DNA of 64,000 nucleotides from Ophioderma brevispina (Eukaryota > Echinodermata > Ophiuroidea > Amphilepidida > Ophiodermatidae). The translations under genes and the position numbers were made by a program. The notes under the pieces were generated by a model. It searched no databases, was not told the DNA's origin, and was given only the letters and a program-made list of their open reading frames with translations. The DNA is taken from the NCBI GenBank assembly GCA_023653785.1, contig JAMKCH010002975.1, positions 62,001 to 126,000 on the forward strand. Direction: 5' to 3'. Positions 23,986-34,950 of this stretch are shown here, piece after piece (positions within the stretch are counted from its first letter, which is position 1; every line of letters starts with the position of its first letter).

Positions 23986-24078
23986 TCTTTAGAGAAGAAT
24001 GACCTCATTCACGATTCTATTCTTTTTTGCACTTATGAAGGAGGCTACAACCTCTTCCAATCTTAATTCTTGGTTAAA

Positions 24079-24600
24079 TCCACACGACGTTATTACCGGT
24101 ATTACTAATACCATGGAAATTAAGAAAACAAATCCACTAAATCCCCTCACGCCTATTGACCCTATTGTAATCGGCTCCACATGCGGTTCGGACATCAGTC
24201 CTTAAACCGGACCTAAATCGATCAGTTTTAGTGTTTGATATAAATTTGCCGTGTGAACCACTCTATCGACCTAACTAGGCTTTAAAGTCCGACGATTTAA
24301 TGCCGAGGAAGAGCCGGGGTTAGTCCGGTCGTAACTTACGACCGGTATTAGTAAAGTTCGTGTGGACGCGTCGGACTTAAACTGTGACCAGTGTTCAAAA
24401 CAAGTAAGCACCCGTTCTACTGACATATTAGAGGTGTAAAGGATTTGACCTAAGTGGAACCTTATGTCCGCCCGCATGTGGAGACGATTACAATAGGGGA
24501 CAATAGGCGTGAGGGGAATTAGTGGATTTGTTTTTTTTTTAATTCCATCGGACTTAAGTTAATACCCGGTATTTACTGTATACTACCGTGTGGACAACGA
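24079..24600. repeat. Inverted-repeat element with nested hairpin
   Basis: 24124-24186 (ACAAATCCACTAAATCCCC, CACGCCTATTG, CCCTATTGTAATCG, CTCCACATGCGG) pairs with 24471-24533 in reverse complement. The outer tips also pair (TCCACACGACG near 24079 with CGTGTGGACAACG near 24588). Inside, 24325-24345 is a perfect palindrome of CCGGTCGTAA and its complement around one base. The inner unit at 24335-24381 resembles the outer right end, so the element has internal duplication. Overlapping ORFs on both strands are by-products of the symmetry. Confidence 0.75.
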
Positions 24601-25084
24601 CTTTGAGAAGAATTTAAACTCCTTCCCATCCTTGTTCCCCACTTCCTTCCTCGCATCCAATACTATTCGGAATTCCTTATTTTGAAGACTGACTCATCCT
24701 ACGCTCAAAGTACAGTAAAGAATTAACACATCATGCGATGATTAAATTCGTTAATGAACCTGACCGTATTCACTATTCTATTATCTATTTGTACATGGGT
24801 GAAAATCAGAGTTGCTCCAATTTGTTGTAAATGAAAAGAAGTTGTTTCATCAGTTAAGAGGCGTCAAAATAATAATAGTTTGTACCATCTTCAGTGTATA
24901 GTTATCATGTTATGTGAAAAATAGTTCATAGGGCAACATAATCCGTATTGGCGTTGACCTTCTTTTACCTTTCTCCGTAACGTAAACATTTAACTAATCA
25001 AAACATACTTTTTGGGAGTCTCTTACCTCAGGCAATAATCTGCAAGTATTACAAATTCAGCGGATTAACTTTTAACGTTGATCC

Positions 25085-25300
25085 CTGTACAAATTTAGTT
25101 GACATTTTTTATACCATTTTAGTCAATTTTATTACCCCTAGAACTCCAAATCATGGTCGTAGTGCTACAAAACTATACATTTGTGGAATCCTTTGATTAG
25201 ATGGACAACATGGCATACATTTCAACATGATGGGGGCATTTTAAAAGTTTTGACCCCTGCGTACACTATATTGGCCCCTATTGAAAAATTTCGTTTTCAA
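25085..25300 (+). repeat. Dispersed repeat R3, copy 1
   Basis: Matches 55850-56000 in the same orientation: ACAAACTATACA-like, TGGA/ATCCTT, TGATTAGATGG/TGACTAGACGG, TTCAACATGAT, TTTAAAAGTTT, TGACCCCTG and ATATTGGCCCC in the same order. It directly precedes the second NTF2-like duplicate, where exon 3 would be expected to follow. Confidence 0.65.
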
Positions 25301-25574
25301 TTAGGGCCATTTTGTGATAAAGCAATGGCAATTTTGGTTTGCAACATAAACAGAAATGAACTTGTGAGTGCATGTAAACATAAGAGGAAGCATCTGTTTT
25401 GCGTAAACAGTTCCTATAAATCTTTTTGTTCTCTTATACTGACTCCTGTATTTCCTTCTGGACATTGATTTGCTTTCGCATGAACGCCGTTCCTGTCAAT
25501 CTGAATCCGTGGACAAGCGCGAAATATGAAAAATGGCAGACACATCAGGGTCAACTTTTTAACTCACCTGTATA

Positions 25575-25652
25575 TTAATATATATATATATATATATCTA
25601 TATATATGCGCGCGCGCTGCGTGCGCGCCGCGCGGTGTGTGTGTGTGTATTT
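25575..25652. repeat. TA / GC / TG compound microsatellite (duplicate)
   Basis: (TA) run, CGCGCGC and (TG)7 immediately beside the exon 2 donor of the second NTF2-like copy. It corresponds to 21150-21212. Confidence 0.85.
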
Positions 25653-25660
25653 GTACTTAC

Positions 25661-26445
25661 CTGTCATTTTCTACTTCGTTTGTCAGGTGTCGTTGGGAGT
25701 GCAAAACCTTTCAGGCGCAGCACCAGGTAAATGGATTTATCCGCCCCAAAAATCTCATGCTTGAGCTCCTTCATCATGTAGTTCCGTAGTCCCACTTTTG
25801 CTATTTTCAGTTTTTCTACATAGACCTACACAAAAAATAAAAAAAATACATTTAAACATAATTATATACAGGGTAAATAAAAAAGGAAATCTTAACGTCT
25901 TTGGAAAATAACTTTCTGCATAAACACCATCGATAAGCGTTAAAACCTATTTTCTTTCTCCATGTATATTAAGTTTTAATAGGTTTGAACTTCTGTTCAA
26001 TAGGTTTCGAGCCCAACAACAAAAAAACAAAAACAAACAACAACCAATAAATTGAAAACACAACACACCACAATTCGTCACAACACGTCGCTGCCGCTCG
26101 GCTGCTGAAGTTTACCTACTGGCAATGCGGTGCTTATTCCCAGGTAGTGATTTTGATGACGTAGGCCAGCAACCGTTACATCGTTCGACGGAGTGTCCCT
26201 TCGAAGGGTATGATCTTTTATTATACTTTTCGAACCTACTCTGCATTACGTGCACGGAATAAAACATATGATACAAAATTTTTAATTTAGATTTAACCCT
26301 TTTCTTCCAAATTGTTTCCCTTGGCGTATGTAGACACAGTCTTTCCCGTGTATTTGTTGGCTATGTTTTCAGCATCTTGGTTATTCCACCGCTCTGTTCA
26401 TTCTGCAAGCATACTTCATCAGCATTTTCTTTTTGAGTGGTTTAC
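25661..26445 (-). pseudogene. Second NTF2-like copy, exons 1 and 2 only
   Basis: Exon 1 (about 26445-26298, minus) gives ERWNNQDAENIANKYT in frame where copy 1 is shifted, but is itself shifted just after YT. Exon 2 (about 25812-25661) gives LKHEIFGADKSIYLV and LRLKGF, then a shift before NEVEND, and ends with a strong donor GACAG/GTAAGTAC. The 5' part of exon 2 that reads VEELYEGLF in copy 1 is replaced by A-rich sequence. No exon 3 is found in the next 3 kb downstream (22.2-25.3 kb), so the gene is probably broken. Each copy keeps frame at some places where the other does not, which also fits read errors on top of decay. Confidence 0.55.
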
Positions 26446-26639
26446 GAAGCGCTTTTACCCCAGATTTCCTTTTTTCAAAAGGATAAAATATATAACATAA
26501 TCTATTTCGATCGATCAAATGAACAGGTTGTGGATTCAAGGTGTTATAGTAGGATTTTTCTTTTATTCCTTGTCAGTTCATTAAAAAGTTTTGGGGCTTG
26601 TCGACGATTCCATTCGTTCTGAGAGGCGGATTCTTTACC

Positions 26640-29403
26640 AAAGAGGTTCTATATAGTAGAGAGTCAAAACGTACGTAATCTTTTAAAATTCATCAATTCA
26701 TCGTCTCGCATTTTTTGCCGACCACAAAGAAAACGAGTACCAACATAGAAAGCAATGGCTGCCACCGCTTCTTTCCATTACTGTGGTGCCGCCTTTGCAT
26801 ATACACTAATCGGATGATACAAAATTGGATGTATGGTGTTAGAGGTGGCCAGTGTAATAATAGGGTGCACACCTGGATCATTGTGCTCAGATAGCTCTTT
26901 TTTCTCATATGCAATGCGCGCTTAGGTGAAAAGATGGTATTCCATTGAGGCGGTTTATTTAAATCAAGACGACTGATGTGTCATTTCAGTCGTTTTGTGT
27001 GGCATGGGTAGGACATGTGTTGTTTGCGGGCTAGTGCCACGCACCTTTTCAGCATAATGACTTTTCTTTTACTCTTTAGATAACACCTGAAACTTTAAAT
27101 AGTAAATAGTAGAATGAAAATGACGTCCTTTAATAATTTTATGAACAGCATCTGGTAGCAATCTTCTGTAAACGATGTTTATGGGTCGTTCTTATTATTC
27201 GTATTTTAGGTTATGTGAAGGTCTCAATACGTAATTAACGGCAGCTAGTTTGTACATTCATTTTTAACTAAGCATTCTCGCTGCGGTATTATACATTCCC
27301 TTTTCTGGTGAAAAATATCATCCGTTGTATTCTTAATTTACCTATTTTTGGACAATTTGACCTTTTTGGGCCATATTGACCCCAAAAATTATAAATGGGG
27401 AAATTGCTTCCATTATATTTTCACTTATCTGACTCCTTTGAAGGTAAATGGACATATATTCTGATCGCTTATTTTAAGTATGCATTTCCGACTGATTTTA
27501 CCTATTTTTTGGACAATGTTTGACCTTTTTGGCCACTTTTTTACCCTAAATTAAAAAATTAGAATGGACAACACCCCATACGCTATTTTAGTCCCATGAG
27601 GATGCAAATCCATCACGGTTGGGATTTTTTTGTAACAATTAACAGACCTGCCAGTCAAAACTTTTTTCTGAGCTCTTTTTGCTGTAATGGCCGGCCGTCT
27701 ATCAGAATTTTCAACTTTTTGAGGGACACCGTGGGGGTTGGTGGATTTAAAATCTCTCGTTGCCCTTTAACCTGTTACAAAATTGAAATGTTCACTGCAA
27801 TGTTTATACACATTTAATGTGGCAAAAAAAAATCACACAAGCTAATCTTCTCCTTGAAATACGTACTTTATTAAATTTGATGACGAATTAAAATGACACT
27901 TTCCGTGCTAGGATTTAACAATCGGCAAATCCCGACGGAGAATGACCAACAGTGCTAGTAACAACCAGGAATTGATAGCTATGGTCACGTTCTTTCCATT
28001 GCTACCAAAAGAGTACCAACATGCCTATAATTACGTCAGGCTGACGTTAAAAAGTTCCACATGTCCATGCACACCTGTCAATTTCTCCATAGTACAAAAC
28101 AACCGTGTCGAATAGGGAAAATGTGTTTTTTCACCCAAAGTTTGGAATTAATCCAATTTCCATTCCATCACCACCGGTTTTTTGTTCTCTTTAAATGGAT
28201 TGACTAGTTTAATACTCAGAGAGTTTTGTGGGAATCGAATGTTCATAATAGGGGAAAAAGGAATCTTTAAAACAATCTGTTAAAACGTGATTTTCTCGAC
28301 TGTAAAGCCCTATGTAACAGTGTCATTTTTTATTTGTCATCAAAGTCATAAATGACGTCGTTTCAGGGATAAGGTCAAGCTGCGGTGTGAAACTTTTTTG
28401 CCCATTAAATGTTTAACATTTCCGTGACATTTACTTTGTACAGGTTAAGGAACCTACGTGTCTAGAAAAATGTATATTTGTCGGGGGGACTTTTTTTAAC
28501 TGTATATATTTGTCTTGGCCCCTCTCCTTAGGCACCCTTTGCAACACTTAAGAACACGTTTCAGTCAGGGTCACCTGTCAGGCTGTCAACATATTTTTCA
28601 CCAAACCTTTTGTACTTGAGATGTGCTAGCTCCGGGGTTGTTTCGATTGCGAGTTTCTGACATGGTCTCGCATACGGCTCGACATGGTCATAAACTAGCA
28701 AGCTCAACACACCTCCAGACAGACTTTATATTCACGAATGGTCCTGCTTCTCGTCATTAATCTAAAGCATATGGTTGCTTTATCTGCGTGGCGACCCATC
28801 ACTAGCCTGAACCTGTTATAACTGGTAGATTCTATTCATCAGGTATCTTTACAATCAATGGTTGTAAACGCATTCAAAACCATACGGTCCGTGCTGGGGC
28901 GCTGACCATTTTGAATATTGCAACGGAATATTATCAGTTGGGTGCTTTGTTTTACACACATAATGTCATTCGATACAAACAAAATCCGGCCAAAAATAAT
29001 CAGTTGTTGGATGTTGGGTGCTATGGGGGTGGTTAATTTTTGTCCTACCGCATGGCCACCACGAATGAAATTACACATCATCGTCTTGATTTAAATAAAC
29101 CCGCCCTCACAAGAATACAGCTTTTCACCTCAGCGCGCATTGTATTATGAGAAAACAAAATAGCTGAGCACAATGATCCAGGTACACTTATTATTACTAC
29201 ACCTGGCCACCTCTAACACACATAATTTGTATCACTACCGTTATGTATTTGCAAAGTCGGCACCCACAGTATGTGAAGAAGCGGGGCAGCCATTGCTTTC
29301 TCTTGTTGGTACTCTAGGTTTTCTTTGTGGTCTACAAAAACATGCGAGCGTGAATTTCTAAAGTTACGTAACGTTTGCCTCTCTATCTATATCGAACCTC
29401 TTT
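26640..29403. mobile_element. Foldback-type element with about 370-bp inverted arms
   Basis: 26640-27020 pairs in reverse complement with 29040-29403: tips AAAGAGGTTCTATAT and ATATCGAACCTCTTT, then GGCAGCCATTGCTTTCT, TTTCTTTGTGGTC, ATTTAAATAAACC and GTCCTACC in mirrored order. The arms enclose about 2 kb without a recognisable transposase. The left tip falls exactly where the NTF2-like duplicate ends. No clear target-site duplication was found. It may be a non-autonomous DNA transposon or an inverted duplication. Confidence 0.7.
27337..27560. repeat. Two short tandem copies, offset about 160 bp
   Basis: TTTACCTATTTTTGGACAAT, then TTTGACCTTTTTGGCCA, then a CCC phrase and an AAATTA-like end, occurs at 27337 and 27497. 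It lies inside the interior of the foldback element. Confidence 0.6.
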
Positions 29404-29405
29404 GC

Positions 29406-29747
29406 CTGTAATAACTGACTCAATGTATACAATGCTATACAGCAGGTACCAGTGTACGGGTTACTTTTCCTTAACGTATTGTACACGGTATTTCCAACCC
29501 TGGACTAGTAATGTTTCTATTTTACTACTCTAAAATAATATTGAACTACATTTATGTTAAAAAGGCTGGTTGGATTCGAACCTCTGATACCTGTAAATTA
29601 ATAATCGATGCTCTTTCATCCACTACACTATAGCGAGGGAGGACGTGGGAGGTGATTGATTTAATCCTCATCAGCTTACGGAATAAACGATATACATTGA
29701 ATATGATATCACTGTATGCATTGTATACATTGAGTCAGTTATAACAG
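29406..29747. mobile_element. Short inverted-repeat element enclosing a tRNA-like sequence
   Basis: Terminal inverted repeats of about 36 bp: left 29406-29442 and right 29712-29747 share ACTGACTCAATGTATACAAT and a CATACAG or CTATACAG end. The interior holds a tRNA-like sequence on the minus strand (29563-29636). The element begins three bases after the foldback element ends. It is the size of a MITE. Confidence 0.65.
29563..29636 (-). pseudogene. tRNA-like sequence (A and B boxes)
   Basis: The minus strand reads CCTCGCTATAGTGTAGTGGA (A box TAGTGTAGTGG, Gly/Asp-like D-arm) and later AGAGGTTCGAATCC (perfect B box). The acceptor and anticodon stems do not pair, so this is a tRNA-derived SINE head or a pseudogene rather than a working tRNA. 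Confidence 0.5.
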
Positions 29748-29814
29748 GTACCTACTGAATAGCTAATAGCATGTAACCAGTATAACGGTTCCCGCTATGT
29801 GAATTGGGTGGACC

Positions 29815-29990
29815 GGTGTAGAAGTAACCATTGTCCGCCGTTCTCATAGTCCGGCAACAATGGTGAACAAAGGGCAATCGATTCAGTTGACTCTTTAGAC
29901 ACGCAACTTAGTTTCACGCTTTCTATTGCCGTTATCGTCATTAGCCCCCCTACATGGCTCCCCAGGACTATATCTGCTTCCACACCGGCA
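29815..29990 (+). repeat. Dispersed repeat R4, copy 1
   Basis: AGTCCGG.AACAA.GGTGA, GGGCAATCGATTCAGTTGAC and TCTT...CTTAGTTT recur at 61410-61480 in the same order. Downstream sequence differs. The copy at 61.4 kb lies just before LINE RT sequence, so R4 may be part of that LINE or a separate element. Confidence 0.55.
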
Positions 29991-29999
29991 TTGCCCACA

Positions 30000-31470
30000 T
30001 AGATGTACTGAATTTAATAGTGGTAAACTTGGAATGAAGCTCCATCTGTGTCAAATACTTAGCTTAAAGGCTGGCCTCAATATTGTGAAATATTAATTTT
30101 TGTTTGTGTAGTAATTAAAAAATAGTCAAACTAGAACTAAAGATGCCACCTAAAAATGCTTACATTCCAAGTTAGAGATAACGAATTTTCGTATTTCAAT
30201 AATAGCGTAAACATGTATGTGCACTATAACAGTGCCATAGGATCCCCGGTTTCATTCGAATCCGGAATTTTATAACAAATTTTGTGATTTTTTCATATTT
30301 GCCCAAATTCAAACATCGAAATAAAGAAAATTTTGCCCAAAACACCACATCAAAATTATTTTTAAAAAAACATTAGCAGCAAGAATTCTTCTGAATATCA
30401 ATTTTCTTGTTGCGAAACATGTGTAGAAATTATGTATGAATGTTTTCGTCGTAGTTCTCTCAATTTATTGTTTATGTTTTTTAAATCAAATATAATGTCC
30501 GTGAAAACTTTGTTTATCCTTTCCTTCACAAAGCAGTGGCTAGGTTTGGTAAAAAACTTTCTACTAAGATATGATTGTGCATCTATTTCAAGGTAAACAT
30601 ACTGCGGCATTTGAACTGTGTTTTCTTTCTTTTCTTCAGCTCCATGACTATTAACACATTCTAGGAATGTTGAATCTTTTCAAAAAAACTACCACCCCAT
30701 TCAAAAAAAACTACCTTCTTAAGGAAGTTTATTACGTTATCATTGCTACGCAACCAAACAAGCTCTTATTATATTGATCAAGAGTGCAATAGGCAACTGA
30801 GTCAATGGGAGATGTGAAAAATTGTCCAATATGTTTACTACAAATTTTACGTTTAATGTGTTTTATTAACGTAATAAATCAACATGGGAGATGTGAAAAA
30901 TGGTCCAAAATGTTGACTATGTTTATTGTTTATTACGTTGAAATCGTTTTTAGTATACTTCAACCATATTTGTGTCATTGGATGTGACACATCTGAATTA
31001 CACGTTCCCCAGAATACACCACACACAAAAATACAAAAGACAAGAGACATCTTTCAATTTGTGGATATTTATTCCTTTAACCTGTGGTCAACTTAGAATT
31101 GGAAGTAAAAAGGCCAAGAAAATGTAAGCCTATGTGGAAGTGTATTTTTGTGCCACAATCACATCTTTCCTCCCCCCCATTGGTAGGCTTACTATCCTTT
31201 CGTAGATATGCAACTGGCTTCACTCTTACTTTCATCAAAATTTCGTAACTTACGTGATTTATTACAATAATCTAAATGTGTCGCAACTACTTATTTAATC
31301 TAACAAAAATTACATTTCAATCTAAAAACATTCATGGGACTAAGAACAACTCCCAAAAATATCCTAAGATTTTCCACTATATTGTATAATCCCCAATTTA
31401 TTAGTGGGTTCCCAAAAATAAGTTCCCACTGGATGTTTAGAAATTTTAAAAAATGTTTTGAAGAGGAGGT
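30000..31470. other. No gene; one short tandem pair
   Basis: GGGAGATGTGAAAAATTGTCC recurs at 30807 and 30886 (79-bp offset). Otherwise AT-rich DNA with short ORFs that show no familiar motifs. Confidence 0.4.
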
Positions 31471-31474
31471 GAAT

Positions 31475-32155
31475 TTAGGGGTTTTTTTGACGTATGATTT
31501 TTGATGTTCGCCGGGTTGCCGGGTTGTTGATCAGGTGAGTTAAGGAAGGTGGGGCTGTGGGGGAGAGGGGAGAGGAGCCGGAGAAGAGGTAGGTGGATTG
31601 GACAGGGAGGGGGGAGGGGGGGGTGGGTTGGATGGTGGGGGGGAGGGAGGAGGGGAGCGGGGGAACATTATACATAGGGGGAGCTGGCGGGGACTTAATG
31701 AAACGTAGCCGAGGGCCCGGTGGCAGGCCGCACATCGCCGGGGCGGGGGGAGGGACGAACTGGCGAGTGACAGTAGGAGGGGCGGGCGCCAAGGTGGGCG
31801 GAGGGGGGAGGAGGGTACTTGTCGCGGAGGTTTCAACTCGGTTCGTGCTAAGGGGGGCTACAACGGAAAGGGCCAAGCCAGACACTCCTTTTTCGTAAAA
31901 AGGGTTTTCCTCAGAAAAGTCACTTTGCATTATTTTAAAGGGTCTAAAGTCATAACCCAATTGCAGCTGGGATAAGTTGGTATATGCGGGATTGCATGAA
32001 ATCGTTGTTGTAAATTGATACTTCCTTGACTTTAGACCTTTGATTACTGTAAACTGTAAATTCCAACCATTTCTAAACGTATTTTTTTGAAAAAGGAAGA
32101 AGGGGTTGTGATACTGAAAAGTGTTATTTGAAAAAGCAACAATTTTCCGTGGCAA
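31475..32155 (-). other. Open frame of 226 codons across a G-rich tract; doubtful gene
   Basis: This is the longest uninterrupted frame in the window. The first about 110 residues have ordinary composition; the rest (31560-31830) is proline-rich (PPPP, PAPP, SLPP) because the plus strand is a GGGGA/GGGGT-rich tract. Overlapping plus-strand and other minus-strand frames are also open, which is expected of biased composition. No domain, signal peptide or splice context is recognised. It could be a proline-rich exon, but I think low-complexity DNA is more likely. Confidence 0.25.
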
Positions 32156-32159
32156 CAGC

Positions 32160-34950
32160 CAAATGTTTCTCCTCCCTCTTCTTCAAAACTGCTCCTCTTC
32201 CAAATTTTCTAAACAGCCTTTCCATGAAGTTATGCACCGAAATGTCCTTGATTTTAGCGGAATCTTATTGTGGGCGAACCGATTTAATTCTAAAAGGCAA
32301 AAAGGGTTTGCTGTTTTGGTATCTTTTTTAATGACAATTTGCGTTTGTAAATTTTTATAATAACGTTCATGGCCTCAATAGGCTAAAACTGAATACGATC
32401 TGAGAGAAACGTTTTTGGGAACAAATTGTAATATGCAACCTAAAACTACCAAGCTTACCTTTCCGCTTCTGCAGTTCCAAAACTGCACAATAACAACCGC
32501 CGAAAAAGAAGCGCAAATACTATAGTGCGTTTCCATCTTGGCTTCAGTATTAGCTTCTTTCCAAATGTAGTGTTATTCTAACCTGATGAAATGATTCGGC
32601 TTGACACGAACCTTTTTATACTGATGTATACCATTCGAAGTCACAGCTGTTTGAAAAAATTCGTCTGGCATTTCATCAGTAATAAAGCAAAAACTAATAT
32701 TACAAAGTACAATTTTCACACCTGTTTTTTGAATGTTTTTCGCTAGTACATCTGTGAGGTTTGGGTGTATCCTTAATACTAGTCTTGCACTATCACATCA
32801 TCATGCATTAGCAGCAGCAGCAAAAAGCTTATGCTGTAGTTTCTGTTCGTTGTATGTTTACGGCGCGAAAAAATGCAAACTTGCGAAAGTACGATTGCAA
32901 GACACACGGTAGTGTAATACCAATCCACCAAGTTTTAAAATAAAACACCCGAAACACAGAAATTTTGACGCGGGTTTGACGAGTAATAAATCACTAGGTG
33001 GGAGTATCTTTAAAACTCGCTCTAATAACTACTCGTAATACCAAAGCTAGCAATGTATTTCAATCATAAGACGTATCATATGAACACATTTCAATCATGA
33101 GAAAGAATATGATTAAGAAAACGGAAACGACGAGTTAGAAAATGCTTTCAACGTTCATTTAATGTGAAAACGGTCTCACAAACCTACAGTCTTTATTACG
33201 AAATGAAATTTGGAAGGAAAAAATTGTCTAGCAATAGACCTCATTGGATTTTTACTTTAAGATATTCGTCGTTTTCCAGTTCGACCCGCCTGTGCTTCTA
33301 ACTTTTCGTTCGGCATATAATATTAATGCTAGTAATTCAGTTCTGGTGATCATCATCTTTTAATTTCGGGTATGTAGACTAACGGTCACCCTGACCATTT
33401 AAACGGACTGGAAGTATAATATCTAAAAAAAAAGTGCTACTTTGGGACTGAAAATGAAGGCAATAATTAGTAAATGATCCGGTGATTTTGTGCATCACCA
33501 TTTGAACCAAAAATATTTTTAATTATTTTAATATCACAGGGAAAACTTCTCTTCTCTGATTAGCATTATAAATCCAATATCTAAATTTCTTTAAACAACT
33601 TTTCGCGGTGATTTCAGGGACTACATTCCCCCCTAATATTCGAAGCTTCCTTTATAAAACCCTCTGGGGTCTAGCCGCTGCCCTTAATTGCTTTCAATTT
33701 GAGTGTTCATTCTTTTTATTTGGAGTACAAATTTTATGATATAAAGTCGAAATTCAGGTACTGAAAGGGCAGGCACCGTTCATATATTCGCACATTACTT
33801 GCACATGTAGTGAGTCCTGTGTAGACGTTTATTCTGGCCGAGAATTGGAATACGTAATATTTATAATGGAATAAGTTGTGTGTGGTGTGGTTGACTGCGG
33901 AGTTCCCTCTCAGTTTTTTTTCTCTTTAGGCAAAAGGGATGTGTTCTCGTGCGGATCGGGATTGCCGGGGGTTGCTTCTGGAGATTGCGGTTGTGCTCGG
34001 ACGTATATGGTGTTTACAGGGTCTCAGGCTTGTGGGTTCCATTCCGTTTTCAGAGTTTCAGTTCAGTTTTATGTGGAATTCACTTTTATCAATTTATAAG
34101 CTTATCGTAGAACTTAACAGGTGGTTTCCTATTAATTGATATATCAACATTGACGGTCAAATATGCATATGGTCCACGCTGGGTATTTGTACATTTATGG
34201 TATTTATTATAATAAAATTGAAGAAACTGATAATGATATGATACAACTTCCAGGTCGATCTTACAGAACCACGTCGGATTATCAAATTCCCAAACAACAC
34301 TTTAAAAGCGTAAAGCAACGGTTTCCTTGCTACAATAGCGCATTGTCTACACTCACTAACGTTTAATTGACGAATTACAGAACTTCCCAATCACGATGCA
34401 ATGCGCAGTTTAACTTGATCGACCAATCATGCAGTTTATCTTAATAAATTTCCCGAGAAGTACATCTTTAAAGCATTGATTGATTGGCCATGGGGTCAAA
34501 GGAAATATTGTTAATTTTGACTACATACCTAGCCGAAGTAAACCATTTTCCCACCATAAATACTAATAAATATTATTATTTAAATTTATTTTGTCAATCG
34601 TAGCACATTTGCATGATAATGCATAAAATGCCATCTCAAATTCTTTTCTGAATATCAATGACCACGGGACATACACTATGGTACATTGACTCAGCAAATA
34701 ATGGCGTTATTGATAAGTAAATCCCCCGGTATGTAGCGGACAAAGCACATCATATTCCTTTTTTTTTGGAATTGCAGAGCCATTGTTACTGTCCAAGCAG
34801 TTGAAACGATTTCAGGTGTTATCACTGCCCAGTTTAGATTGAGCTGGCCTCGTTCGCGATTAAAATAAACTTTGGGGTTCTACTGTGAGTTCAATAATTT
34901 TGACTGTTTCATCATTTATTGAAAAAATAAACGAATGTGAACCAAACTCG
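32160..34950. other. No recognisable gene
   Basis: AT-rich DNA. A small CAG-type run lies at 32811-32822. A stretch near 33950-34060 ends in a weak B-box-like phrase (GGGTTCCATTCC). ORFs of 66-77 codons have no familiar motif. Confidence 0.4.

Larger units (their letters stand above)
25290..26635. repeat. Segmental duplicate, copy 2
   Basis: Direct repeat of 20865-22165. Similarity starts near CAATGGCAATTT (25324) and stops at TTCTTTACC (26639), where the inverted-repeat element at 26640 begins. The left end abuts repeat R3. Confidence 0.85.

Noticed and set aside
23989..24205. Matching ORFs on both strands
   Set aside because: They partly overlap the inverted-repeat element; mirrored open frames follow from its composition and there is no protein motif.
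26640..29403. Autonomous DNA transposon
   Set aside because: The 2-kb interior shows no transposase-like frame, even allowing for shifts.
31475..32155. 226-codon proline-rich minus-strand ORF as a firm gene
   Set aside because: Half of it is composition-driven and other frames are open too; listed only as doubtful.
33940..34060. Possible tRNA-derived sequence (GGGTTCCATTCC near the 3' side)
   Set aside because: The B-box-like phrase is imperfect and no D-arm or paired T-stem could be placed.
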